In this document: in pieces, positions 38,101 through 50,100 of the stretch
Layout: every line of letters starts with the position of its first letter
How positions within the stretch are numbered: the stretch's first letter is position 1
NCBI RefSeq assembly: GCF_036373705.1
Contig: NC_089861.1
Span: forward strand, 991,501 to 1,055,500
DNA: 64,000 bases
From: Amia ocellicauda
Taxonomy: Eukaryota; Chordata; Actinopteri; Amiiformes; Amiidae
Direction: 5' to 3'
Position numbers and translations under genes: made by a program
The notes under the pieces: generated by a model
The model's input: only the letters and a program-made list of their open reading frames with translations
Databases searched by the model: none
What the model was told of the DNA's origin: nothing

Positions 38101-41100
38101 CTCTGTGCTACAGCAGGTTTGAGTTGTGATCCGCTCGCTCTGTGCTATAGCAGGTTTGTGTTGTGTGATCCGCTCGCTCTGTGCTATAGCAGGTTTGTGT
38201 TGTGTGATCCGCTCGCTCTGTGCTACAGCAGGTTTGTGTTGTGATCCGCTCGCTCTGTGCTATAGCAGGTTTGTGTTGTGTGATCCGCTCGCTCTGTGCT
38301 ATAGCAGGTTTGTGTTGTGATCCGCTCGCTCTGTGCTATAGCAGGTTTGTGTTGTTGTGTGATCCGCTCGCTCTGTGCTATAGCAGGTTTGTGTTGTGTG
38401 ATCCGCTCGCTCTGTGCTATAGCAGGATTGTGTTGTGATCCGCTCGCTCTGTGCTACAGCAGGTTTGAGTTGTGATCCGCTCGCTCTGTGCTACAGCAGG
38501 TTTGTGTTGTTGTGTGATCCGCTCGCTCTGTGCTATAGCAGGTTTGTGTTGTGATCCGCTCGCTCTGTGCTATAGCAGGTTTGTGTTGTGTGATCCGCTC
38601 GCTCTGTGCTATAGCAGGTTTGTGTTGTGATCCGCTCGCTCTGTGCTACAGCAGGTTTGAGTTGTGATCCGCTCGCTCTGTGCTATAGCAGGTTTGTGTT
38701 GTTGTGAGATCCGCTCTCTCTGTGCTATAGCAGGTTTGTGTTGTGATCCGCTCGCTCTGTGCTATAGCAGGTTTGTGTTGTTGTGAGATCCGCTCGCTCT
38801 GTGCTACAGCAGGTTTGTGTTGTGATCCGCTCGCTCTGTGCTATAGCAGGTTTGTGTTGTGTGATCCGCTCGCTCTGTGCTATAGCAGGTTTGTGTTGTG
38901 ATCCGCTCGCTCTGTGTTATAGCAGGTTTGTGTTGTGATCCGCTCGCTCTGTGCTATAGCAGGTTTGTGTTGAGATCCGCTCGCTCTGTGCTATAGCAGG
39001 TTTGTGTTGTGTGATCCGCTCGCTATGTGCTATAGCAGGTTTGTGTTGTGATCCGCTCGCTCTGTGTTATAGCAGGTTTGTGTTGTTGTGTGATCCGCTC
39101 GCTCTGTGCTATAGCAGGTTTGTGTTGTTGTGTGATCCGCTCGCTCTGTGCTATAGCAGGTTTGTGTTGTGATCCGCTCGCTCTGTGCTATAGCAGGTTT
39201 GTGTTGTGATCCACTCGCTCTGTGCTATAGCAGGTTTGTGTTGTGTGATCCGCTCGCTCTGTGCTATAGCAGGTTTGTGTTGTGATCCGCTCGCTCTGTG
39301 CTATAGCAGGTTTGTGTTGTGATCCGCTCGCTCTGTGCTATAGCAGGTTTGTGTTGTGTGATCCGCTCGCTCTGTGCTATAGCAGGTTTGTGTTGTTGTG
39401 AGATCCGCTCGCTCTGTGCTATAGCAGGTTTGTGTTGTGTGATCCGCTCGCTCTGTGCTATAGCAGGTTTGTGTTGTTGTGAGATCCGCTCGCTCTGTGC
39501 TATAGCAGGTTTGTGTTGTGTGATCCGCTCGCTCTGTGCTATAGCAGGTTTGTGTTGTTGTGAGATCCGCTCGCTCTGTGCTATAGCAGGTTTGTGTTGT
39601 TGTGTGATCCGCTCGCTCTGTGCTATAGCAGGTTTGTGTTGTGATCCGCTCGCTCTGTGCTATAGCAGGTTTGTGTTGTTGTGAGATCCGCTCGCTCTGT
39701 GCTATAGCAGGTTTGTGTTGTTGTGGGATCCGCTCGCTCTGTGCTATAGCAGGTTTGTGTTGTTGTGTGATCCGCTCGCTCTGTGCTATAGCAGGTTTGT
39801 GTTGTGAGATCCGCTCGCTCTGTGCTATAGCAGGTTTGTGTTGTGATCTGCTCGCTCTGTGCTATAGCAGGTTTGTGTTGTGATCCGCTCGCTCTGTGCT
39901 ATAGCAGGTTTGTGTTGTGTGATCCGCTCGCTCTGTGCTATAGCAGGTTTGTGTTGTTGTGTGATCCGCTCGCTCTGTGCTATAGCAGGTTTGTGTTGTG
40001 TGATCCGCTCGCTCTGTGCTATAGCAGGTTTGTGTTGTGTGATCCGCTCGCTCTGTGCTATAGCAGGTTTGTGTTGTGATCCGCTCGCTCTGTGCTATAG
40101 CAGGTTTGTTTTGTGATCCGCTCGCTCTGTGCTACAGCAGGTTTGTGTTGTTGTGTGATCCGCTCGCTCTGTGCTATAGCAGGTTTGTGTTGTTGTGTGA
40201 TCCGCTCGCTCTGTGCTATAGCAGGTTTGTGTTGTTGTGTGATCCGCTCGCTCTGTGCTATAGCAGGTTTGTGTTGTGATCCGCTCGCTCTGTGCTATAG
40301 CAGGTTTGTGTTGTTGTGTGATCCGCTCGCTCTGTGCTATAGCAGGTTTGTGTTGTTGTGAGATCCGCTCGCTCTGTGCTATAGCAGGTTTGTGTTGTGA
40401 TCCGCTCGCTCTGTGCTATAGCAGGTTTGTGTTGTTGTGTGATCCGCTCGCTCTGTGCTATAGCAGGTTTGTGTTGTGATCCGCTCGCTCTGTGCTATAG
40501 CAGGTTTGTGTTGTTGTGTGATCCGCTCGCTCTGTGCTCTAGCAGGTTTGTGTTGTGATCCGCTCGCTCTGTGCTATAGCAGGTTTGTGTTGTTGTGTGA
40601 TCCGCTCGCTCTGTGCTATAGCAGGTTTGTGTTGAGATCCGCTCGCTCTGTGCTATAGCAGGTTTGTGTTGAGATCCGCTCGCTCTGTGCTATAGCAGGT
40701 TTGTGTTGTGTGATCCGCTCGCTCTGTGCTATAGCAGGTTTGTGTTGTGATCCGCTCGCTCTGTGTTATAGCAGGTTTGTGTTGTGTGATCCGCTCGCTC
40801 TGTGCTATAGCAGGTTTGTGTTGTGATCCGCTCGCTCTGTGCTATAGCAGGTTTGTGTTGAGATCTGCTCGCTCTGTGCTATAGCAGGTTTGTGTTGTGT
40901 GATCCGCTCGCTCTGTGCTATAGCAGGTTTGTGTTGTGATCCGCTCGCTCTGTGTTATAGCAGATTTGTGTTGTTGTGTGATCCGCTCGCTCTGTGCTAT
41001 AGCAGGTTTGTGTTGTTGTGTGATCCGCTCGCTCTGTGCTATAGCAGGTTTGTGTTGTTGTGGGATCCGCTCGCTCTGTGCTATAGCAGGTTTGTGTTGT

Positions 41101-44100
41101 TGTGAGATCCGCTCGCTCTGTGCTATAGCAGGTTTGTGTTGTTGTGAGATCCGCTCGCTCTGTGCTATAGCAGGTTTGTGTTGTTGTGTGATCCGCTCGC
41201 TCTGTGCTATAGCAGGTTTGTGTTGTTGTGTGATCCGCTCGCTCTGTGCTATAGCAGGTTTGTGTTGTGATCCGCTCGCTCTGTGCTATAGCAGGTTTGT
41301 GTTGTGATCCGCTCGCTCTGTGCTATAGCAGGTTTGTGTTGAGATCTGCTCGCTCTGTGCTATAGCAGGTTTGTGTTGTGTGATCCGCTCGCTCTGTGCT
41401 ATAGCAGGTTTGTGTTGTGATCCGCTCGCTCTGTGTTATAGCAGATTTGTGTTGTTGTGTGATCCGCTCGCTCTGTGCTATAGCAGGTTTGTGTTGTTGT
41501 GTGATCCGCTCGCTCTGTGCTATAGCAGGTTTGTGTTGTTGTGGGATCCGCTCGCTCTGTGCTATAGCAGGTTTGTGTTGTTGTGAGATCCGCTCGCTCT
41601 GTGCTATAGCAGGTTTGTGTTGTTGTGAGATCCGCTCGCTCTGTGCTATAGCAGGTTTGTGTTGTTGTGTGATCCGCTCGCTCTGTGCTATAGCAGGTTT
41701 GTGTTGTTGTGTGATCCGCTCGCTCTGTGCTATAGCAGGTTTGTGTTGTGATCCGCTCGCTCTGTGCTATAGCAGGTTTGTGTTGTGATCCACTCGCTCT
41801 GTGCTATAGCAGGATTGTGTTGTGTGATCCGCTCGCTCTGTGCTACAGCAGGTTTGTGTTGTGTGATCCGCTCGCTCTGTGCTATAGCAGGTTTGTGTTG
41901 TGTGATCCGCTCGCTCTGTGCTATAGCAGGTTTGTGTTGTGATCCGCTCGCTCTGTGCTATAGCAGGTTTGTGTTGTGATCCGCTCGCTCTGTGCTATAG
42001 CAGGTTTGTGTTGTGTGATCCGCTCGCTCTGTGCTATAGCAGGTTTGTGTTGTTGTGAGATCCGCTCGCTCTGTGCTATAGCAGGTTTGTGTTGTGTGAT
42101 CCGCTCGCTCTGTGCTATAGCAGGTTTGTGTTGTTGTGAGATCCGCTCGCTCTGTGCTATAGCAGGTTTGTGTTGTTGTGTGATCCGCTCGCTCTGTGCT
42201 ATAGCAGGTTTGTGTTGTGATCCGCTCGCTCTGTGCTATAGCAGGTTTGTGTTGTGATCCGCTCGCTCTGTGCTATAGCAGGTTTGTGTTGTGTGATCCG
42301 CTCGCTCTGTGCTATAGCAGGTTTGTGTTGTTGTGTGATCCGCTCGCTCTGTGCTATAGCAGGTTTGTGTTGTTGTGAGATCCGCTCGCTCTGTGCTATA
42401 GCAGGTTTGTGCTGTGTGATCCGCTCGCTCTGTGCTATAGCAGGTTTGTGTTGTGTGATCCGCTCGCTCTGTGCTATAGCAGGTTTGTGTTGTGATCCGC
42501 TCGCTCTGTGCTATAGCAGGTTTGTTTTGTGATCCGCTCGCTCTGTGCTATAGCAGGTTTGTGTTGTTGTGTGATCCGCTCGCTCTGTGCTATAGCAGGT
42601 TTGTGTTGTGTGATCCGCTCGCTCTGTGCTATAGCAGGATTGTGTTGTGATCCGCTCGCTCTGTGCTACAGCAGGTTTGAGTTGTGATCCGCTCGCTCTG
42701 TGCTATAGCAGGTTTGTGTTGTGTGATCCGCTCGCTCTGTGCTATAGCAGGTTTGTGTTGTGTGATCCGCTCGCTCTGTGCTACAGCAGGTTTGTGTTGT
42801 GATCCGCTCGCTCTGTGCTATAGCAGGTTTGTGTTGTGTGATCCGCTCGCTCTGTGCTATAGCAGGTTTGTGTTGTGATCCGCTCGCTCTGTGCTATAGC
42901 AGGTTTGTGTTGTTGTGTGATCCGCTCGCTCTGTGCTATAGCAGGTTTGTGTTGTGTGATCCGCTCGCTCTGTGCTATAGCAGGATTGTGTTGTGATCCG
43001 CTCGCTCTGTGCTACAGCAGGTTTGAGTTGTGATCCGCTCGCTCTGTGCTATAGCAGGTTTGTGTTGTGTGATCCGCTCGCTCTGTGCTACAGCAGGTTT
43101 GTGTTGTGATCTGCTCGCTCTGTGCTATAGCAGGTTTGTGTTGTGTGATCCGCTCGCTTTGTGCTACAGCAGGTTTGTGTTGTGATCCGCTCGCTCTGTG
43201 CTACAGCAGGTTTGAGTTGTGATCCGCTCGCTCTGTGCTATAGCAGGTTTGTGTTGTGTGATCCGCTCGCTCTGTGCTACAGCAGGTTTGTGTTGTGATC
43301 CGCTCGCTCTGTGCTATAGCAGGTTTGTGTTGTGTGATCCGCTCGCTCTGTGCTATAGCAGGTTTGTGTTGTGATCCGCTCGCTCTGTGCTATAGCAGGT
43401 TTGTGTTGTGATCCGCTCGCTCTGTGCTATAGCAGGTTTGTGTTGTGTGATCCGCTCGCTCTGTGCTATAGCAGGTTTGTGTTGTGTGATCCGCTCGCTC
43501 TGTGCTATAGCAGGTTTGTGTTGTTGTGAGATCCGCTCTCTCTGTGCTATAGCAGGTTTGTGTTGTGATCCGCTCGCTCTGTGCTACAGCAGGTTTGTGT
43601 TGTTGTGTGATCCGCTCGCTCTGTGCTATAGCAGGTTTGTGTTGTGATCCGCTCGCTCTGTGCTATAGCAGGTTTGTGTTGTGTGATCCGCTCGCTCTGT
43701 GCTATAGCAGGTTTGTGTTGTGATCCGCTCGCTCTGTGCTACAGCAGGTTTGAGTTGTGATCCGCTCGCTCTGTGCTATAGCAGGTTTGTGTTGTTGTGA
43801 GATCCGCTCTCTCTGTGCTATAGCAGGTTTGTGTTGTGATCCGCTCGCTCTGTGCTATAGCAGGTTTGTGTTGTGATCCGCTCGCTCTGTGCTATAGCAG
43901 GTTTGTGTTGAGATCCGCTCGCTCTGTGCTATAGCAGGTTTGTGTTGTGTGATCCGCTCGCTCTGTGCTATAGCAGGTTTGTGTTGAGATCCGCTCGCTC
44001 TGTGCTATAGCAGGTTTGTGTTGTGTGATCCGCTCGCTCTGTGCTATAGCAGGTTTGTGTTGTGATCCGCTCGCTCTGTGTTATAGCAGGTTTGTGTTGT

Positions 44101-47100
44101 TGTGTGATCCGCTCGCTCTGTGCTATAGCAGGTTTGTGTTGTTGTGTGATCCGCTCGCTCTGTGCTATAGCAGGTTTGTGTTGTGATCCGCTCGCTCTGT
44201 GCTATAGCAGGTTTGTGTTGTGATCCACTCGCTCTGTGCTATAGCAGGTTTGTGTTGTGTGATCCGCTCGCTCTGTGCTATAGCAGGTTTGTGTTGTGAT
44301 CCGCTCGCTCTGTGCTATAGCAGGTTTGTGTTGTGATCCGCTCGCTCTGTGCTATAGCAGGTTTGTGTTGTGTGATCCGCTCGCTCTGTGCTATAGCAGG
44401 TTTGTGTTGTTGTGAGATCCGCTCGCTCTGTGCTATAGCAGGTTTGTGTTGTGTGATCCGCTCGCTCTGTGCTATAGCAGGTTTGTGTTGTTGTGAGATC
44501 CGCTCGCTCTGTGCTATAGCAGGTTTGTGTTGTGTGATCCGCTCGCTCTGTGCTATAGCAGGTTTGTGTTGTTGTGAGATCCGCTCGCTCTGTGCTATAG
44601 CAGGTTTGTGTTGTGATCCGCTCGCTCTGTGCTATAGCAGGTTTGTGTTGTTGTGTGATCCGCTCGCTCTGTGCTATAGCAGGTTTGTGTTGTGATCCGC
44701 TCGCTCTGTGCTATAGCAGGTTTGTGTTGTTGTGAGATCCGCTCGCTCTGTGCTATAGCAGGTTTGTGTTGTTGTGGGATCCGCTCGCTCTGTGCTATAG
44801 CAGGTTTGTGTTGTTGTGTGATCCGCTCGCTCTGTGCTATAGCAGGTTTGTGTTGTCATCCGCTCGCTCTGTGCTACAGCAGGTTTGAGTTGTGATCCGC
44901 TCGCTCTGTGCTATAGCAGGTTTGTGTTGTGTGATCCGCTCGCTCTGTGCTATAGCAGGTTTGTGTTGTTGTGTGATCCGCTCGCTCTGTGCTATAGCAG
45001 GTTTGTGTTGTGAGATCCGCTCGCTCTGTGCTATAGCAGGTTTGTGTTGTGATCCGCTCGCTCTGTGCTATAGCAGGTTTGTGTTGTGATCCGCTCGCTC
45101 TGTGCTATAGCAGGTTTGTGTTGTGTGATCCGCTCGCTCTGTGCTATAGCAGGTTTGTGTTGTTGTGTGATCCGCTCGCTCTGTGCTATAGCAGGTTTGT
45201 GTTGTGTGATCCGCTCGCTCTGTGCTATAGCAGGTTTGTGTTGTGTGATCCGCTCGCTCTGTGCTATAGCAGGTTTGTGTTGTGATCCGCTCGCTCTGTG
45301 CTATAGCAGGTTTGTTTTGTGATCCGCTCGCTCTGTGCTACAGCAGGTTTGTGTTGTTGTGTGATCCGCTCGCTCTGTGCTATAGCAGGTTTGTGTTGTG
45401 TGATCCGCTCGCTCTGTGCTATAGCAGGTTTGTGTTGTTGTGTGATCCGCTCGCTCTGTGCTATAGCAGGTTTGTGCTGTGTGATCCGCTCGCTCTGTGC
45501 TATAGCAGGTTTGTGTTGTGTGATCCGCTCGCTCTGTGCTACAGCAGGTTTGAGTTGTGATCCGCTCGCTCTGTGCTATAGCAGGTTTGTGTTGTGTGAT
45601 CCGCTCGCTCTGTGCTATAGCAGGTTTGTGTTGTGTGATCCGCTCGCTCTGTGCTACAGCAGGTTTGTGTTGTGATCCGCTCGCTCTGTGCTATAGCAGG
45701 TTTGTGTTGTGTGATCCGCTCGCTCTGTGCTATAGCAGGTTTGTGTTGTGATCCGCTCGCTCTGTGCTATAGCAGGTTTGTGTTGTTGTGTGATCCGCTC
45801 GCTCTGTGCTATAGCAGGTTTGTGTTGGGTGATCCGCTCGCTCTGTGCTATAGCAGGTTTGTGTTGTGTGATCCGCTCGCTCTGTGCTACAGCAGGTTTG
45901 TGTTGTGATCCGCTCGCTCTGTGCTATAGCAGGTTTGTGTTGTGTGATCCGCTCGCTCTGTGCTATAGCAGGTTTGTGTTGTGATCCGCTCGCTCTGTGC
46001 TACAGCAGGTTTGAGTTGTGATCCGCTCGCTCTGTGCTATAGCAGGTTTGTGTTGTTGTGAGATCCGCTCTCTCTGTGTTATAGCAGGTTTGTGTTGTTG
46101 TGTGATCCGCTCGCTCTGTGCTATAGCAGGTTTGTGTTGTTGTGAGATCCGCTCGCTCTGTGCTATAGCAGGTTTGTGTTGTGTGATCCGCTCGCTCTTT
46201 GCTATAGCAGGTTTGTGTTGTTGTGAGATCCGCTCGCTCTGTGCTACAGCAGGTTTGTGTTGTGATCCGCTCGCTCTGTGCTATAGCAGGTTTGTATTGT
46301 GATCCGCTCGCTCTGTGCTATAGCAGGTTTGTGTTGTGTGATCCGCTCGCTCTGTGCTATAGCAGGTTTGTGTTGTTTTGAGATCCGCTCGCTCTGTGCT
46401 ATAGCAGGTTTGTGTTGTTGTGAGATCCGCTCGCTCTGTGCTACAGCAGGTTTGTGTTGTTGTGTGATCCGCTCTCTCTGTGCTATAGCAGGTTTGTGCT
46501 GTGTGATCCGCTCGCTCTGTGCTATAGCAGGTTTGTGTTGTGATCCGCTCGCTCTGTGCTATAGCAGGTTTGTGTTGTGATCCGCTCGCTCTGTGCTATA
46601 GCAGGTTTGTGTTGTTGTGTGATCCGCTCGCTCTGTGCTATAGCAGGTTTGTGCTGTGTGATCCGCTCGCTCTGTGCTATAGCAGGTTTGTGTTGTTGTG
46701 AGATCCGCTCTCTCTGTGCTATAGCAGGTTTGTGTTGTGATCCGCTCGCTCTGTGCTATAGCAGGTTTGTGTTGTGATCCGCTCGCTCTGTGCTATAGCA
46801 GGTTTGTGTTGTTGTGTGATCCGCTCGCTCTGTGCTATAGCAGGTTTGTGTTGTGATCCGCTCGCTCTGTGCTATAGCAGGTTTGTGTTGTTGTGTGATC
46901 CGCTCGCTCTGTGCTACAGCAGGTTTGTGTTGTGATCCGCTCGCTCTGTGCTATAGCAGGTTTGTGTTGTGTGATCCGCTCGCTCTGTGCTATAGCAGGT
47001 TTGTGTTGTGATCCGCTCGCTCTGTGCTATAGTAGGTTTGTGTTGTGATCCGCTCGCTCTGTGCTATAGCAGGTTTGTGTTGTGTGATCCGCTCGCTCTG

Positions 47101-50100
47101 TGCTATAGCAGGTTTGTGTTGTTGTGAGATCCGCTCGCTCTGTGCTACAGCAGGTTTGTGTTGTTGTGTGATCCGCTCGCTCTGTGCTATAGCAGGTTTG
47201 TGTTGTGATCCGCTCGCTCTGTGCTATAGCAGGTTTGTGTTGTGATCCGCTCGCTCTGTGCTATAGCAGGTTTGTGTTGTTGTGTGATCCGCTCGCTCTG
47301 TGCTATAGCAGGTTTGAGTTGTGATCCGCTCGCTCTGTGCTATAGCAGGTTTGTGTTGTTGTGTGATCCGCTCGCTCTGTGCTATAGCAGGTTTGTGTTG
47401 TGATCCGCTCGCTCTGTGCTACAGCAGGTTTGAGTTGTGATCCGCTCGCTCTGTGCTATAGCAGGTTTGTGTTGTGTGATCCGCTCGCTCTGTGCTATAG
47501 CAGGTTTGTGTTGTGATCCGCTCGCTCTGTGCTATAGCAGGTTTGTGTTGTGTGATCCGCTCGCGCTGTGCTATAGCAGGTTTGTGTTGTGATCCGCTCG
47601 CTCTGTGCTACAGCAGGTTTGTGTTGTGATCTGCTCGCTCTGTGCTATAGCAGGTTTGTGTTGTTGTGTGATCCGCTCGCTCTGTGCTATAGCAGGTTTG
47701 AGTTGTGATCCGCTCGCTCTGTGCTATAGCAGGTTTGTGTTGTTGTGTGATCCGCTCGCTCTGTGCTATAGCAGGTTTGTGTTGTGTGATCCGCTCGCTC
47801 TGTGCTATAGCAGGTTTGTGTTGTGATCCGCTCGCTCTGTGCTATAGCAGGTTTGTGTTGTGATCTGCTCGCTCTGTGCTATAGCAGGTTTGTGTTGTGA
47901 TCCGCTCGCTCTGTGCTATAGCAGGTTTGAGTTGTGATCCGCTCGCTCTGTGCTATAGCAGGTTTGTGTTGTTGTGTGATCCGCTCGCTCTGTGCTATAG
48001 CAGGTTTGTGTTGTGTGATCCGCTCGCTCTGTGCTATAGCAGGTTTGTGTTGTGATCCGCTCGCTCTGTGCTACAGCAGGTTTGAGTTGTGATCCGCTCG
48101 CTCTGTGCTATAGCAGGTTTGTGTTGTGTGATCCGCTCGCTCTGTGCTATAGCAGGTTTGTGTTGTGATCCGCTCGCTCTGTGCTATAGCAGGTTTGTGT
48201 TGTGTGATCCGCTCGCTCTGTGCTATAGCAGGTTTGTGTTGTGATCCGCTCGCTCTGTGCTACAGCAGGTTTGTGTTGTGTGATCCGCTCGCTCTGTGTT
48301 ATAGCAGGTTTGTGTTGTTGTGAGATCCGCTCGCTCTGTGTTATAGCAGGTTTGTGTTGTTGTGTGATCCGCTCGCTCTGTGCTATAGCAGGTTTGTGTT
48401 GTGATCCGCTCGCTCTGTGCTATAGCAGGTTTGTGTTGTGTGATCCGCTCGCTCTGTGCTATAGCAGGTTTGTGTTGTTGTGAGATCCGCTCGCTCTGTG
48501 CTATAGCAGGTTTGTGCTGTGTGATCCGCTCGCTCTGTGCTATAGCAGGTTTGTGTTGTGATCTGCTCGCTCTGTGCTATAGCAGGTTTGTGTTGTTGTG
48601 TGATCCGCTCGCTCTGTGCTATAGCAGGTTTGAGTTGTGATCCGCTCGCTCTGTGCTATAGCAGGTTTGTGTTGTTGTGAGATCCGCACTCTCTGTGCTA
48701 TAGCAGGTTTGTTTTGTGATCCGCTCGCTCTGTGCTACAGCAGGTTTGTGTTGTGATCCGCTCGCTCTGTGCTATAGCAGGTTTGTGTTGTGTGATCCGC
48801 TCGCTCTGTGCTATAGCAGGTTTGTGTTGTGATCCGCTCGCTCTGTGCTACAGCAGGTTTGTGTTGTTGTGAGATCCACTCGCTCTGTGCTATAGCAGGT
48901 TTGTGCTGTGTGATCCGCTCGCTCTGTGCTATAGCAGGTTTGTGTTGTGATCTGCTCGCTCTGTGCTATAGCAGGTTTGTGTTGTGTGATCCGCTCGCTC
49001 TGTGCTATAGCAGGTTTGTGTTGTGTGATCCGCTCGCTCTGTGCTATAGCAGGTTTGTGTTGTGATCCGCTCGCTCTGTGCTATAGCAGGTTTGAGTTGT
49101 GATCCGCTCGCTCTGTGCTATAGCAGGTTTGTGTTGTTGTGTGATCCGCTCGCACTGTGCTATAGCAGGTTTGTGTTGTGTGATCCGCTCGCTCTGTGCT
49201 ATAGCAGGTTTGTGTTGTTGTGAGATCCGCTCGCTCTGTGCTATAGCAGGTTTGTGTTGTGTGATCCGCTCGCTCTGTGCTATAGCAGGTTTGTGTTGTG
49301 ATCCGCTCGCTCTGTGCTACAGCAGGTTTGAGTTGTGATCCGCTCGCTCTGTGCTATAGCAGGTTTGTGTTGTTGTGAGATCCGCTCGCTCTGTGCTATA
49401 GCAGGTTTGTGTTGTTGTGAGATCCGCTCGCTCTGTGCTATAGCAGGTTTGTGTTGTTGTGTGATCCGCTCGCTCTGTGCTATAGCAGGTTTGTGTTGTG
49501 ATCCGCTCGCTCTGTGCTATAGCAGGTTTGTGTTGTGTGATCCGCTCGCTCTGTGCTACAGCAGGTTTGTGTTGTGATCCGCTCGCTCTGTGCTATAGCA
49601 GGTTTGTGTTGTGTGATCCGCTCGCTCTGTGCTATAGCAGGTTTGTGTTGTTGTTGTGAGATCCGCTCGCTCTGCAGTGAAATACATTTATAACCCAGAT
49701 ATATATACACTCACTTAAAGGATTATTAGGAACACCTGTTCAATTTCTCATTAATGCAATTATCTAACCAACCAATCACATGGCAGTTGCTTCAATGCAT
49801 TTAGGGGTGTGGTCCTGGTCAAGACAATCTCCTGAACTCCAAACTGAATGTCTGAATGGGAAAGAAAGGTGATTTAAGCAATTTTGAGCGTGGCATGGTT
49901 GTTGGTGCCAGACGGGCCGGTCTGAGTATTTCACAATCTGCTCAGTTACTGGGATTTTCACGCTCAACCATTTCTAGGGTTTACAAAAAATGGTGTGAAA
50001 AGGGAAAAACATCCAGTATGCGGCAGTCCTTTGGGCGAAAATGCCTTGTTGATGCTAGAGGTCAGAGGAGAATGGGCCGACTGATTCAAGCTGATAGAAG

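Larger units (their letters stand above)
34757..49674 (+). repeat. 14.9-kb tandem satellite array, 37/39/42-bp units
   Basis: Each unit has a GT-rich hinge (gtttgtgttg followed by tg, tgtg or ttgtg), then gatccgctcgctctg, then tgctatagcag. Examples are a 37-bp unit at 34808-34844, a 42-bp unit at 34882-34923 and a 39-bp unit at 35008-35046. Length implies roughly 380 units. They differ mainly by hinge length and a few point variants (ctacagcag for ctatagcag, tgttatagc, gagatcc, gatctgc, gatccac). Longer blocks are duplicated inside the array. The many open frames (repeating [12 protein letters not shown] or [12 protein letters not shown]) arise because 39 and 42 are multiples of three. I see no sign that they are coding. 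I do not recognise this satellite. Confidence 0.97.

Noticed and set aside
34796..49577. Dozens of open frames across the satellite encoding repeated [24 protein letters not shown] and, on the other strand, [11 protein letters not shown]
   Set aside because: They follow from unit lengths of 39 and 42 (multiples of three) and switch frame at each 37-bp unit. There is no consistent start, splice context or codon constraint, and they lie within an intron.
34757..49674. CRISPR-like regular repeats
   Set aside because: The 37-bp periodicity resembles a CRISPR repeat length, but the units abut without unique spacers and the context is a vertebrate gene.
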